Source: Zerene cesonia
Lineage: Eukaryota > Arthropoda > Insecta > Lepidoptera > Pieridae
NCBI RefSeq assembly: GCF_012273895.1
Contig: NW_024045132.1
Span: forward strand, 2,914,001-2,978,000
DNA length: 64,000 nt
Direction: 5' to 3'
A model generated the notes under the pieces. That model was given only the letters and a program-made list of their open reading frames with translations, ran no database searches and had not been told where the DNA came from. Of this stretch, positions 38,275 to 50,365 are shown in pieces. Within the stretch, counting starts at the first letter, position 1. Every line of letters begins with the position of its first letter. Position numbers and translations under genes: made by a program.

Positions 38275-38505
38275 TTTACACGCTTTTTATTAGCTTCACC
38301 TGTATGTTTGTTTGTTTGTATGTTTGTTTGTTTGTAACTGACTTCTTTGGGCGCGATTTTGACCCACTTTAAACGGCCAGATTTCGTTCAAACTTTGTAG
38401 ATTTATTGAGGACCGATGACAATACACTAATTTGATAAAATTATTCCAGTTTTCAATTTGCAAAATATGATTTTTGTTAAAGCGTGTTTTATAGTTTTTT
38501 TAAAC
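38275..38505 (+). repeat. Retroelement tail, family J
   Basis: AGCTTCACCTGTATG followed by TTTG/TATG tandem repeats, then GGGCGCGATTTTGACCCAC and ATTTATTGAGGACCGATG. The 50205 copy matches in the opposite orientation. Confidence 0.6.
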
Positions 38506-38527
38506 TATTATATTTTATTTATGTAAG

Positions 38528-38597
38528 AGTGGGCGCCTGAGGAGGGTCGACTGATTGTCACCTACCATCACCGCCCATAAACATTTGCTTAAAAATC
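38528..38597 (+). repeat. Repeat family H-like 5' fragment
   Basis: TGATTGTCACCTACCATCAC followed by CGCCCATAAACATTTGC resembles the 5' boundary of family H. Confidence 0.45.
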
Positions 38598-38599
38598 AA

Positions 38600-40435
38600 C
38601 GTCAAAATATTTACTATACACATTTGAAACACAGTTATTATTCTACATTTCATACAAAGCTTGTAAATATGATATTTATGAGTTGCCCAACCGCGCACCG
38701 GCGCACAGGTTTCGCAAAGCAAAACCTAAAATAGTTGAAAACTATAATTTCTCAGTTGTTTACATTGCCCAGCCACCTGCATTACTGGTCCAGCGATACC
38801 GGTTCTAGCACACACTACTTATGGTTACTAAGTCACTGTTTGAAACTTTCCTTAACAGAAAGCTGTAAGTACAACCTTTATATATGAGACAATACCACAT
38901 ATATATGTATCTACCTGTGTACCTATTAACATTACATCTTTATTACAAAGATTTCTGATGAAATGAATGCAAGATTTGTTTCAAAATCTCCTTGTTTCGA
39001 TATTATTTACGTAATGAAATATTAACAAAAGTCTGGCCATTGAGTGAAACGTTAAAAATCAAAAGAAAAACAATGATTGCCAGTTATTTGTATATTTTTA
39101 AATGAACGCCAACAATATTTTAGTGAAGAATTGCAAACACAACGGTCTATTCACGGAATGTGATTTGAATGCAGTTAATGGTAAAAAAGCGTAATCCTAT
39201 ATGTGTGTGTTTGCTTTTTCTGGTTTTAATCTGCTCTTGTTACTTTAACGTGTCAATATATTGGATCGCCGGGTTATGGAAGCTCGACCTTCCCAATCTC
39301 TCGCACGCGTTTCAATGCACATATCATGATAAAACATAATATAATCAACCAATCTTTATTGTAGTTTGGAAATAGCTATATTTGTATATGTGTTTAGGAA
39401 TACATGGAGTGTATACACTTAAATACGTAGACTCTACAAGAAACGATCAACTATTTCTTTTAAAAAACGGTCGTATTGATCCTCCATTTTTAAGTCGGTC
39501 TAAAATAATACAATTGTATTGTAATCGATATACTGTAGCTGAACTTTGCTTGTAGTAGATACCATTCCAGTGTTATATTTTAAAGAAAATCTTACAAAAG
39601 AAGATAAGTATTCCCGTCTGTTACTGACAATGTTTTTAGAATACCTACGCAACCTTTATTTTCAGGCGGGGCTTTTCATACATCTTACACAAATACAAAA
39701 ATCGTGTTTCACGAAGTTTGTCGACACTAAAATGCGAAAATTTGAATACAGTACGCAATTTAGTATGAGTTGGGGCATAGAATACCTAAAATGTGAAGAT
39801 AAATATTGGAAACTAACCAGACACACTCCGGTCCTTAGGTATTTTCTAAACCCATTTATTTATTATTTCTATTTCAAAACGCATAATTTAATTTTATACT
39901 TAATTTCAGATACACTTGACTATAAAAAAAGAAGGAAAACAAACACAAAATACAATATATATATAAATGGCAGTTTTATCGCTAAGAAGTGATCTGTTTC
40001 AGACTACTATAAATTGTAATACATAAGAGGCATTTCAAAGTAATGTAAACAACACGATACGAGTTCAATTTTTATCGTACTTTTAGTTGACCTACTTTAT
40101 TTATATTCCATGCGTTTTAAACGACATTTCCTAGCGTATACAAGCTCATTAATGCGTGTTTGTTCACCTGCCTCAGTTGTAGCAACACCTCATTTATCAT
40201 CCCACCACAATCATCTGTCATACTGCTTTTTGCGTGTCAAATTAATACGTGGTGTACTCATCGAAATAAACATATTGTGTACTTAAAGCTTCATTGTTAA
40301 AACACCCCATTCTTCAAGGAAATTGGCAAGAACACATTTTGATTTCTGCCAAAACCTTAATGATGTCCTACTGATTCCACACAAGAAGCATCAAACTCAA
40401 CCTTTCTTTATTCAACTAGAGTTACAACAGATTTC
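38600..40435. other. Non-coding stretch with the longest gap-free reading frame
   Basis: A plus frame of 148 codons (39546-39992) begins at TTG, is rich in Lys, Tyr, Phe and Ile as expected of AT-rich noise, and contains no recognisable domain. I do not call it a gene. Confidence 0.5.
39440..39515 (-). repeat. Repeat family I terminal fragment
   Basis: GATCCTCCATTTTTAAGTCGG preceded by TTTTAAAAAACGGTCG is the terminal box of the family. Confidence 0.4.
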
Positions 40436-40439
40436 TTCT

Positions 40440-40737
40440 TCTGTAAAACTAATATCCTGGTGGTAAGCGCTACCGCCAATGAACATTTGCAAAGAGGCGT
40501 ATTCAGAAAAACCGTAAGAAAAAATGACGAGAAGAATATAGGAAAGGACTGGGAAGGGTAAGAAAATGGATACGGGCCTCCTCTCCTCCCACACTAAACC
40601 AAATAACAATACTGGCATATAAGTACTATAGACTATTGCTACTATGTTTGATCTTCTGTGGGGACATGGCAGCATCAAGTGCGAGCGGGCCCAATGCGTC
40701 CAGAAGCGTCGATTTCCATATATCATTCTCTCATGAG
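40440..40737 (+). repeat. Repeat family H, long diverged copy
   Basis: ACCGCCAATGAACATTTGC, GGAAAGGACTGGGAAGGG, GATACGGGCCTCCTCTCC, CTTCTGTGGGGACATGG and AGCGGGCCCAATGCGTCC match. The 104-codon minus frame here is a by-product. Confidence 0.7.
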
Positions 40738-40739
40738 TT

Positions 40740-42185
40740 CTAGAATGTTCCTATCTCGAATTAGTTTATAATATTGTCAACATTATTCCAAGTTTTAATA
40801 CAAAATAAGTTAATCTCCTAAGGGTATTCTCATACGACGTTTAATAAAGTAAAAATGCCTCCTAAATAATTTTATTCGGTAGTATACTTTATGAGATAAT
40901 TTGAAATGAAGTCAGTATGAAAAGGGACTCAGTTGACGTGATCCGTAAAAAACGCTTAGGTACATAGTTAAATCTGTGTGTTGCATTGATCGGTAAACAG
41001 TTTACACTAAAAAGCTTAAGTTGGGCTTAAAAACATACAACATAACGTTCGAAATGTATAAAAATAAAGAAAACAACGATTTCCCGATGTTCCAAACATG
41101 TGAATACTTTAGTCTACCTACGCTAGATTTAAAGTCTATCTACCCTTAGGTAAGGCTGTTATTATATAAAACTGAAATAAATTTGTTTTCGTGTAATATT
41201 TCAGAGCCTATAGGCATATGAACAGGCAAAGGAATGTTATTTGCTTTTACAAATATTTGGGCTCACAACCCAAAATCCTTCTCAATACGTATTACACCCA
41301 ATAGAATCCCCTTTTCAACTAAAACTATTCAAAAGTTTCGACTCATTTCATGCACATATTAAAATAAAAGTTAGCAACTGATATTACCTCGCTCAATTTT
41401 GTATTTTACATACGAAATACCGGCGCTGTTTATTCTGTACAATTTATAGACAATAAAAATAGAACTTCAAATAAGTGTACATATTTTAAACGTCTTTATT
41501 ATTGCAATCACAATATAGACATTTAAATTTAGTTCTTCAATTACATTTTAGTACTTTTGAAGTAAACAAAAAAACAGTTTTATTATACTCTCAATTATTG
41601 AGCTAATAATATAAACTACACAGACATAACATCATAACATAAAATATAAACTTTGTTGAATTGACATTATCGAGATGCTAATGTAAATAATTATAAAAGG
41701 TATAAAAAACTTATGTATTGAAATAAAAAAATCTATATTACCTAAATAAAAATGAATCACCGTAAATGTTTTGACTTAATACGCGCATAATTTAAACTAT
41801 TGGAGTAGTTTCATCAAATACGAAAAAATGTTTAATTTTCTCAGGAGGAGGTTTGTAAAAGAAAAATATCTTATAAATTATTTTAAATCTAAGAAAACGA
41901 GTGGGTCTGGGCAAACAGGCAGTACAAAATAAAAGCAACACGTGTATCGAGGCGCCGTCAACCGTGAGATATATATAATTCAATTTTATCAGAATGTTAT
42001 GCTACGCGCATTTCCCAGTACTACTGGGGAACTATGAAATCTATCTGCAGGAAAAGCTTACTTGACTTAATATTTACATACAAAGGTTGGTTATGTATTT
42101 TTATTTTAAATATATTTTTTGCGAACCTTGTTTATTTTTGTTTCGAGAATTTTTAAGAAATTGACATTACATCTCACATAACATC
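40740..42185. other. AT-rich non-coding stretch
   Basis: No supported gene or recognised repeat. Confidence 0.55.
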
Positions 42186-42189
42186 TCAG

Positions 42190-42328
42190 TCTCCCCGTGA
42201 CCACGCTCGCTGTAAAGTGTTCGAAACGTCGGGTTAATAATATAATGAATAAATCGCGTTTAAAATCCGTTGAAAAGTTTTTAATTTCTAAATGTATAAT
42301 ACTCGCGTGAAACCAAACACAAGAAAAT
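42190..42328 (+). repeat. Repeat family L, second copy
   Basis: It is about 90% identical by eye to 35141-35270, with an extra 9-10 bp (ATCCGTTG) before AAAAGTTTTTAATTTC. GAAACGTC lies at 42223-42230. Confidence 0.6.
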
Positions 42329-42962
42329 ACTAAATTGACATTTTCATATAAAGTTTATAATTTTTTTTGTAATATAAAGAGGTTTGTGAAAGTCTCGAAT
42401 CTCTTTAAAACAATTTTTGAATTGGGTCCAACAATTCCTCAGATAAGTGCGTTCGAACAAACAAACCTCCCAATGCGACATATAGCAGTTTCAAAATTTA
42501 AAAAGTAAAATGCTCTTGCTACAAAATATAAACTTAATTTATATGCAAAGAGATATATTTAAGCGCGCCGCGCAGATGTATCGCGAACAGCTATTACCGA
42601 CTTTTATTCATAACATCGAGTGTTACTGCAACAGGTATTTTTATTTATATTTGCCCGGTGCTTTGGTATTGTGCTTTTGCCTTTATTGGATAAAATATTT
42701 TCTTTGTTATTACGGCAGCGGAATCAAATATGGCGCGTAATTGTGGAATAGCAAATGTTTTGTTTTTAATGTTCAAGGATTGAAACAATTCAACAAATTC
42801 GAAGATCGTTTTACCGAATTATAATTTTGAGAAAAAAATTCGTGGTCATGTACGTATCTAATAAGCCTTTGTAACAGTAGATATCATTAACAAGGCAACC
42901 TGAAAAAATTCGGTATTTAAGGAGTCGAAGTAAAATTTCGTAAACATCAATCTGCCCGTCTC

Positions 42963-43270
42963 TACATAGTATAAAGCAAAGTCGCTTTCTCGCGTCCGTC
43001 CCTTTGTATGTATGCTTTGATCTTTTAAACTACAACGGGTTTTGATAAGCTTTTTTTTTAAATAGAATAAGTGATTTTACAAGAATAAAAGATAGACAGA
43101 CCACACATTTTTTCCATTCCTGTGTGATTTCCCGTATAAAAATTATCTATGTTCCTTTTTCCGAATTTAAACTATATCCGTTCTAAAATGCATCCAAATC
43201 GGTTAAGCCGTTCTTGAGTTATAAATTGTATAACTAACACAAATTTATTTTATTTTTTATATATAAAGAT
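42963..43270 (+). repeat. Repeat family C 5' part joined to another retroelement tail
   Basis: CTACATAGTATAAAGCAAAG and TTTGTATGTATGCTTTGATC match family C. From about 43060, GTGTGATTTCCCGTATAAA and CATCCAAATCGGTTAAGCC come from a different, non-LTR tail-like family that ends in an AT-rich run. Confidence 0.55.
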
Positions 43271-44113
43271 ACAAAAATGAACAACACCTATACTTAACAA
43301 GGGTAGAAATATTATTGTTCACAGATTAATACAAAACGAGCAATGATTAAAAAACATTGAAACGTGATATATTCAGGCGTAACGAGACGAAAATTCTACA
43401 CAAAAACTGAGAATAATTAACAAACGAAACATCCTTAGCCATTGAAGGCCAAATTCCGAGCTCAATTACACGAAATGTAATTAAAACTTTCATAATAAAA
43501 TGATCATTATCGCTAACATGTTACAAACAGCTTACATCATAATATATTATTAAAATTACCATCAATTATGTTAGCGTATAACAAGTCTGAAAAATTTTAT
43601 CTTACTAAAATGATCATCTTCACCTCAACAGTAGCAAAATCTGTTGGTTAAAGTAATATACTCACAAATATTTAAAAATTAATTGTTTACTATATCAGAT
43701 GTTATTAAATTAAAACTTAAATGAATTGTTGGAAATAGTTTAGTAAGATTTATTGTTTTTTTTTACTCACTAGATTAATTGTTGTGAATTATTGAAAAAG
43801 AATTCAAACGCATGTAAAAAGCATATAAAATGCACTATGCACGAATCGTTATATTTGGTAGTAAGCAAGAGAGACGGAAACTACGGCTGTATATAAACCG
43901 GATAAACAATTTTCTTATGGAAATTCCAGTAGTACAGACCTTTACCGATAATTGTTCTTTAGACAGCCATGCAAGGACATATGAATATATCATATCCTTC
44001 AGATCCGGGAGTCGACGCAATATGTTAGTATGCAAATGAATAGAATCGTATGACAGTATCATTATGTATTCTTTGACGATAGTTATAGACGAAAAAAACA
44101 GCTTTGTATCATG

Positions 44114-44165
44114 TGATGACGTAACAAGAAAAATATATAAAAACCCGTCTAAACAGTGAACGGAA
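44114..44165 (+). promoter_or_regulatory. TATA-like and CRE-half sequence left of gap 2
   Basis: TGATGACGTAAC at 44114-44125 is followed by TATATAAAAA at 44134 and AACAGTGAACGG at 44152. Spacing is only loosely right for a core promoter. The following 140 bp reach the gap, so any first exon would be cut off. Confidence 0.2.
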
Positions 44166-44306
44166 CTGCAAAACTGTTTCCACACCACACATCTATATTT
44201 AGCTCCTCATTGAGTGCAACTCAAACCGACTAGTCCGGTCAATTTAGACCAAAAAATGAGGGTGAAGTTACATAAAGTCCCAACAAGCTGAATTTCTGTG
44301 AAATTG

Positions 44307-45306
44307 NNNNNNNNNNNNNNNNNNNNNNNNNNNNNNNNNNNNNNNNNNNNNNNNNNNNNNNNNNNNNNNNNNNNNNNNNNNNNNNNNNNNNNNNNNNNNN
44401 NNNNNNNNNNNNNNNNNNNNNNNNNNNNNNNNNNNNNNNNNNNNNNNNNNNNNNNNNNNNNNNNNNNNNNNNNNNNNNNNNNNNNNNNNNNNNNNNNNNN
44501 NNNNNNNNNNNNNNNNNNNNNNNNNNNNNNNNNNNNNNNNNNNNNNNNNNNNNNNNNNNNNNNNNNNNNNNNNNNNNNNNNNNNNNNNNNNNNNNNNNNN
44601 NNNNNNNNNNNNNNNNNNNNNNNNNNNNNNNNNNNNNNNNNNNNNNNNNNNNNNNNNNNNNNNNNNNNNNNNNNNNNNNNNNNNNNNNNNNNNNNNNNNN
44701 NNNNNNNNNNNNNNNNNNNNNNNNNNNNNNNNNNNNNNNNNNNNNNNNNNNNNNNNNNNNNNNNNNNNNNNNNNNNNNNNNNNNNNNNNNNNNNNNNNNN
44801 NNNNNNNNNNNNNNNNNNNNNNNNNNNNNNNNNNNNNNNNNNNNNNNNNNNNNNNNNNNNNNNNNNNNNNNNNNNNNNNNNNNNNNNNNNNNNNNNNNNN
44901 NNNNNNNNNNNNNNNNNNNNNNNNNNNNNNNNNNNNNNNNNNNNNNNNNNNNNNNNNNNNNNNNNNNNNNNNNNNNNNNNNNNNNNNNNNNNNNNNNNNN
45001 NNNNNNNNNNNNNNNNNNNNNNNNNNNNNNNNNNNNNNNNNNNNNNNNNNNNNNNNNNNNNNNNNNNNNNNNNNNNNNNNNNNNNNNNNNNNNNNNNNNN
45101 NNNNNNNNNNNNNNNNNNNNNNNNNNNNNNNNNNNNNNNNNNNNNNNNNNNNNNNNNNNNNNNNNNNNNNNNNNNNNNNNNNNNNNNNNNNNNNNNNNNN
45201 NNNNNNNNNNNNNNNNNNNNNNNNNNNNNNNNNNNNNNNNNNNNNNNNNNNNNNNNNNNNNNNNNNNNNNNNNNNNNNNNNNNNNNNNNNNNNNNNNNNN
45301 NNNNNN
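44307..45306. other. Assembly gap 2 (1000 N)
   Basis: The run is exactly 1000 N, a placeholder. The flanks are not inverted repeats of each other, unlike gap 1. Confidence 0.99.
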
Positions 45307-45444
45307 CGTTAACTATTACAACAACTTTACTTTCACATTGAAGCCGTGAACTTTACTCTCGCTACAAAACAGTATCATCTTATTTCACCTTGACATAAAA
45401 ATGGCGAATGTAAGGCAGCAAGAAGTACACGTATTACATCATGG

Positions 45445-45630
45445 TATTTAGATATTAAAACAGTGAAGAAAAACATCGTGAGGTAACCGGTATGTCCAAG
45501 AATCAAAAGTTCAACGACGTGTGACATCTGCCAACCCGCACTTGGCCAGCGTGGTGGATTATTGCCTGAACCCTCATAGTAAGCCTGTGTCCCAGCAGTG
45601 GGAAAATGTATGGGCTGATGATGATGATTT
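45445..45630 (+). mobile_element. SINE family G, 5'-truncated copy
   Basis: AACATCGTGAGGTAACCGG, ACTTGGCCAGCGTGGTGGA, TGCCTGAACCCTCATAG and the tail GGGCTGATGATGATGATT match the 13340 copy in the same order; the tRNA-like head is missing. The short minus-strand reading frame here is repeat-derived. Confidence 0.8.
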
Positions 45631-46515
45631 AGATATTTTCGTGTCGACACTGGATGCGTTTATTAATTATGCAGAATCATAATCTATTCACTTATGACCA
45701 ACGTCCTTTCTTTAACCTTTCTTTAAAAGCACTAATTCGTAACCCTCTGATTTGTTTAACTTATCGTTATATTTGCTTATGTTATGACATCGACAACTCC
45801 CCGGTTTCCCATTCGAATGTGGTTTTTTAATATTTGATTGTTGAAAAGGTCAGTCAAGACGAAAATAGAAAACACAGATGAATTTGAAACATCGACTTGG
45901 CGTCTTGAAGTATAATGGATATAATGATTTCTTTTTGTGATAGGAACATAAAACACCCATTAAAAAATAAATAAAATTATTACGAAAATAACTGATTTTC
46001 TTCAATCAGTTCACAAAATACAAAGATATGCGATAGAGCGTAACTTTTAGAAGTTAGAACGCCTAATAGTATGTATAACAGCATAGTAAAATTAAAATTC
46101 AACAAATACTCACTACTATGATTTGTTTATTTATTTATTTATACAAATTGCGTAGCGTGCTATATAGCGGACCCCAGAGTCCCGATATCTTTCCGTTGTG
46201 TTTCAGGAGATTGTATCTTCCCGATACCTTACATAAAAGTTCAATTTGCGATATAATAAAATATAAATGCTATAACTTATTATAAATTTATGATATTTAA
46301 CAATACATAATTTAAATAATTTACATTTAATCAATAAGTAATTCATAAATTAATTAAACTAAAAGTAGTTTATAGAAATCTGTGAATTTTTAAGTAGTGT
46401 AGATTGTATGTGTAGTAAGTGTGTGTTTGTGTGAACTAATATATTAAACTATACATACACCACATGAGCTAGTCAATACAATACCTTTTAGGTTGATAGG
46501 ATACGAAGGTATATA

Positions 46516-46916
46516 CAGTAACATCTCTTTAATTCGAACCTGGGTAAGTCGAAAAACCCCCATAACTTGAAAAAATGTTTTGTTCCCTTCCCTTCAAACC
46601 TCAAAACCTCCATTACTCGATATGGGAACCCTCAAGTAAAAGTAATCAGTTAGTCTCTGCAATCCACTTTGGCATATTTTCCCTTTATAAATAGAAAAAA
46701 TTAACTTTACCTCTGTTTCTCGAATATAAATATTTAAGCATTTCACCTCTCTAACGCACAGTTATAAAATAGTATTAAGTATACTACTGAAAAAAAAATT
46801 CCTCTTTACCTCGAACAAATATCCGCCTAAATATTGCTTCAATAGTCGAAACTATATACCCGAATTTATTGGCGTCTCCCTTGATGTCCGACTTATAAAG
46901 GTTCTATAATCGACTG
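46516..46916. mobile_element. pogo/Tigger-like MITE, 401 bp, TA target duplication
   Basis: The element starts CAGTAACATCTCTTTAATTCGAA and ends in the inverse of CAGTCGATTATAGAACC, with TA on both sides (46514-46515 and 46917-46918). CAGT ends and TA duplication are hallmarks of the pogo branch of the Tc1/mariner superfamily. The interior has no open frame but repeats short TCGA-centred motifs (AAGTCGAAAA, ACTCGATATG, CTCGAATATA, CCTCGAACAAA, AGTCGAAACT), each resembling the terminal motif. It is a non-autonomous copy. Confidence 0.7.
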
Positions 46917-47529
46917 TATTATGCATAGTGAAGAACAAAACAACAGTTACTTTCTCAATTATAATAAAATGTACAAATGCTGCAACATAATTCGAAGCAT
47001 TTCAGTTCAGGCATTACAAAATCGGGTTCGTGCACTAAGCGTTATCAAGACGTAATGTATGCACATAAACAAATAGCTTTCGAAATGTTATCCCTTTTAA
47101 ATTACTTGCCTAGTTCTAGCACTTATATTTAAGCACGAAACTGAGAATATATTAATTAAGATAAAGTGCTGGAAATATGCTTATTTTACTGAGTCATTTC
47201 ACCATTTATAACTCAAGAACCTCACCGATTTATGTGATAATTTATTAAAACTTTATTTATTATTCTTGACACAACCCCGTAGGTCACTTAATTTATAGAT
47301 ATATAATTAAAAGCAACACAACAAATTTTTGGCAACAATAAAACACTAAAAAATTTGAAACGCTTACCGACTGCAATTAAATGTTTACGAACCTTGTTAT
47401 AAGAATAACATATTATAAAAATATATATTGCAAATTATCCCCATAAAAATGCTTTATATAAAAAGTATAAATCATGTGTCGCAATATTACTGACATATTA
47501 CCTAAATACATGATGTCGTAATATGATGA

Positions 47530-47605
47530 TGGTAATTTGAAAATAAAGGAAAAGACTGGGATGGGAGAGGAAAAGGATACGGGCTTCTGGCTCCGTTTAT
47601 ATTTT
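47530..47605 (+). repeat. Repeat family H, short fragment
   Basis: AAGGAAAAGACTGGGATGGG and GATACGGGCTTCTGGCTCCG match the central part only. Confidence 0.55.
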
Positions 47606-47609
47606 AGTT

Positions 47610-50200
47610 GCACACTAAAGCTATAAAATGTCTTAGTTCATGACGAAACAAATTATACGAATTTTAAGATTGTTTTTTATACAAAAAGCAAAACAAATAC
47701 AAGCACTGGACGCCGCGTTTTTGTACAATATTAATATATGCATATTTTTTATTTTGCTTCTTGAACTAATGATTCAAGGTCGACAGAAAACTGTTTTTAT
47801 AACAAAACACTTCATACAATGCGATTTTTCCAAGATATATTTATTTCTTTAGATAGTTTAACTTATGCAAATAACATATTCTATATTTCTTATTTGCCTA
47901 AGAACAAAACATCATATTTCTATGCCCTAAGGATAAGAGCAATATTTTAAGAAACCAGTAAGAAAGAGTTCTTCTGAAAAAATAATTACCGCGTGACGAA
48001 TCGCCTCGAATTCAACCTAAGTTTAGGTGCGCCATATCGGACAAACCAAAATATGGCCAAACACAGCTATACATTTCGGTATATCAGACTTATAATGCAG
48101 AAGTCGTGATTTGCTCCGCGCGAAATCCACGCCAAGTTTATTACCCTTCATTATAATAATAAGCGCTAAAACCAACAATGTTAGACAATGGCACGTGAAA
48201 TCCCATTCGAACATCTGTAGGCACGATTTACAATCTTACGAAGCTTGTAAAAGAAACCAATGAGAATGTATGGTAATCTCTAGAGAAGGCCAGATCATCT
48301 GCGTACATTTATGAACCTAAAATACGCAGATAACAACCATAACGTGAATTCTATTAAACCCTATCTAACAATAATCGTTGAAATCATATGCTAGTACTGT
48401 GTTTGTTATCTAATAGGTAATATCAGTCAAAAATATACTGTTTTAAATAGTTTAATTTGAATGCCTCTTTTTTCACATCAACATATGATTTAGTCTCGTA
48501 ACAATTAAGATAACATTTAGAACTAAAGTCGGCTTCTATAAAAGCAACTTACAAATAAAGCGTGTTTCTAAACATGTCCTTATTTCACTTAGCAACGGAA
48601 TAGAACGATTTCTTGCTCACATTTAAACGATAGTCACACGACATTGGATATTTACAGCTGTGGAGGAATTCTCGATTGATATAAATGCACCTTTATAAGG
48701 CTCCAAGTATGGGGCTATCTAGCAGATTTCAGCCAAAGTAAATAGACTATTTTGGCTGAAGTTACATGCTAGATAACAAAAATAATGCAAATTACACTAT
48801 TTACGAAACAAACGAAATTAACGTAAACGACGTAATCTAGTTAGAATCACGTGCGACCCTCGAGTTCTATGACCTTAAATATGCTGAGTCAAGGTCCAAA
48901 CAATGACTTGGGTGGCTTCTTCTAATTGACACATCAATTATTACTTAATTATTCCAAGTCGATATTCTTATTGCAATACATATATCAAAGTGCTGGAATA
49001 GTCTTTTGTTTCTACGATCTGTATTCTTCACTTGATATCTTTGATATTATGCTAACGCTAACAAAAGGCCAAGGTTTCAATATTCTATCGTAACTCAAGC
49101 CTTTAGAATTTCCACGGAGCACACGTAACGCATCTTATTACAATTTGAAACGAAACTAGCTAACGTCATTAAATTGTGAAGGTACTTCCCCGATGTCAAT
49201 CACACGTTGATAAAACATGTCACCTTATCTTCGTAGTAAAGATTAAAATAGCCCACACAAAATAACAATGCACATTCCCTGGTTTAAAATAAGTAATTGG
49301 TTATACATTTGTTAAACTACTATCTAGGTACTAGACCAGGTCTTATGATTGTTTAAATGCCGATGTATTACGCGTTAATTCTGGAACATATATCCATGTA
49401 ATATAAAAATTCTTTTTCTATATTCCTTTGCAAACGAAAAACTCAATTAAAGCAACACATTAACCAGCTGAAGGACAGAGATAAGAAAGTGAAGGGTCGA
49501 AAACGTGATCAAAAGCATTCCACTAAAAAGAAAATAATTTAAGGAGAGCTTCTTATTTTTGTACTTTAATAAGAGCGTACAATTGTAGTTAGATATTCCA
49601 ATATTCAAATAAACATTAATAAATGAAGTCTAAAACTATTCATAATAATTGTTTAATAGCAGACGGTAAACAGAGTTCCCCAAAAATAACCAATCTAATT
49701 ACTATAAATAAGGTTGATATCTCGTAAACAGCTCGGAGCAATAGCTAACTCCAGTCAGAAGTTCCAAAGTTCTTCGTAGCATGCAAAGCGAAGAGACTGT
49801 TTAACCATTAATATTAATAACTCGCTACAACTTAACAGATTTTCATATTAAACTTGACGCTACTTGTTCTATCTTGTTGGGTACCGTGTTTAAAAGGTCA
49901 GATAATTTGTGATAGTTTCGAACCGGTTTTGTAATGAAGCCACTCCATTCTATCGGTACATGAATTAGCCGAATTGATCGAAGTGTCCGCTTTCTCAATA
50001 TAGGGCAGTGTCAAATAGTTTTTGGCCACTGAACGACACTTGTTATCCCTTCAGTTGTGAGTTTAGGTTGGATTGGATTGATAAAAATTGAAAAAAGAAT
50101 GGCCCAACTGGTCTAGGCGTTCTGGAGTTTTACGCTTAGCAATACAATAAGCGATTCATTTTTAATTATATTGATAATAATATAATAGTTTCAAAAAACT
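47610..50200. other. AT-rich non-coding stretch
   Basis: Apart from the 48716 hairpin, nothing is recognisable. Confidence 0.55.
48716..48775. repeat. 60-nt foldback hairpin
   Basis: TATCTAGCA pairs with TGCTAGATA and TTCAGCCAAA with TTTGGCTGAA, giving 9 and 10 perfect pairs separated by a 3/6-nt internal loop, closed by a 13-nt loop. It is a compact hairpin of pre-miRNA-like size but with a short stem. Confidence 0.5.
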
Positions 50201-50204
50201 AAAA

Positions 50205-50365
50205 AACAAATGTCCACAATATGAAATTTTTTCACCAACCCTTGATAAGTATACAAAAGTTTAAATTAAATCTGTCCGTTAACAGTGTGACCCAAACGAG
50301 TCTAAAGGAGTCGGTTACATACAACATACAGGTGAAACTAATAAAAGCGTTTAAAAACAAAGTTT
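50205..50365 (-). repeat. Retroelement tail, family J
   Basis: The minus strand has TTTTATTAGTTTCACCTG, ACCGACTCCTTTAGACTCG and ATCAAGGGTTGGTGAAAAA in the same order as the 38275 copy; they are clearly related but old. Confidence 0.6.

Noticed and set aside
39546..39992. 148-codon plus frame
   Set aside because: It starts at TTG, is AT-driven in composition, lacks splice sites and shows no domain.
43835..44188. 117-codon minus frame
   Set aside because: No domain, no supporting splice signals, and an overlapping frame on the other strand.
44298..45341. 347-codon frame across gap 2
   Set aside because: It is made of N and has only a few real codons at each end.
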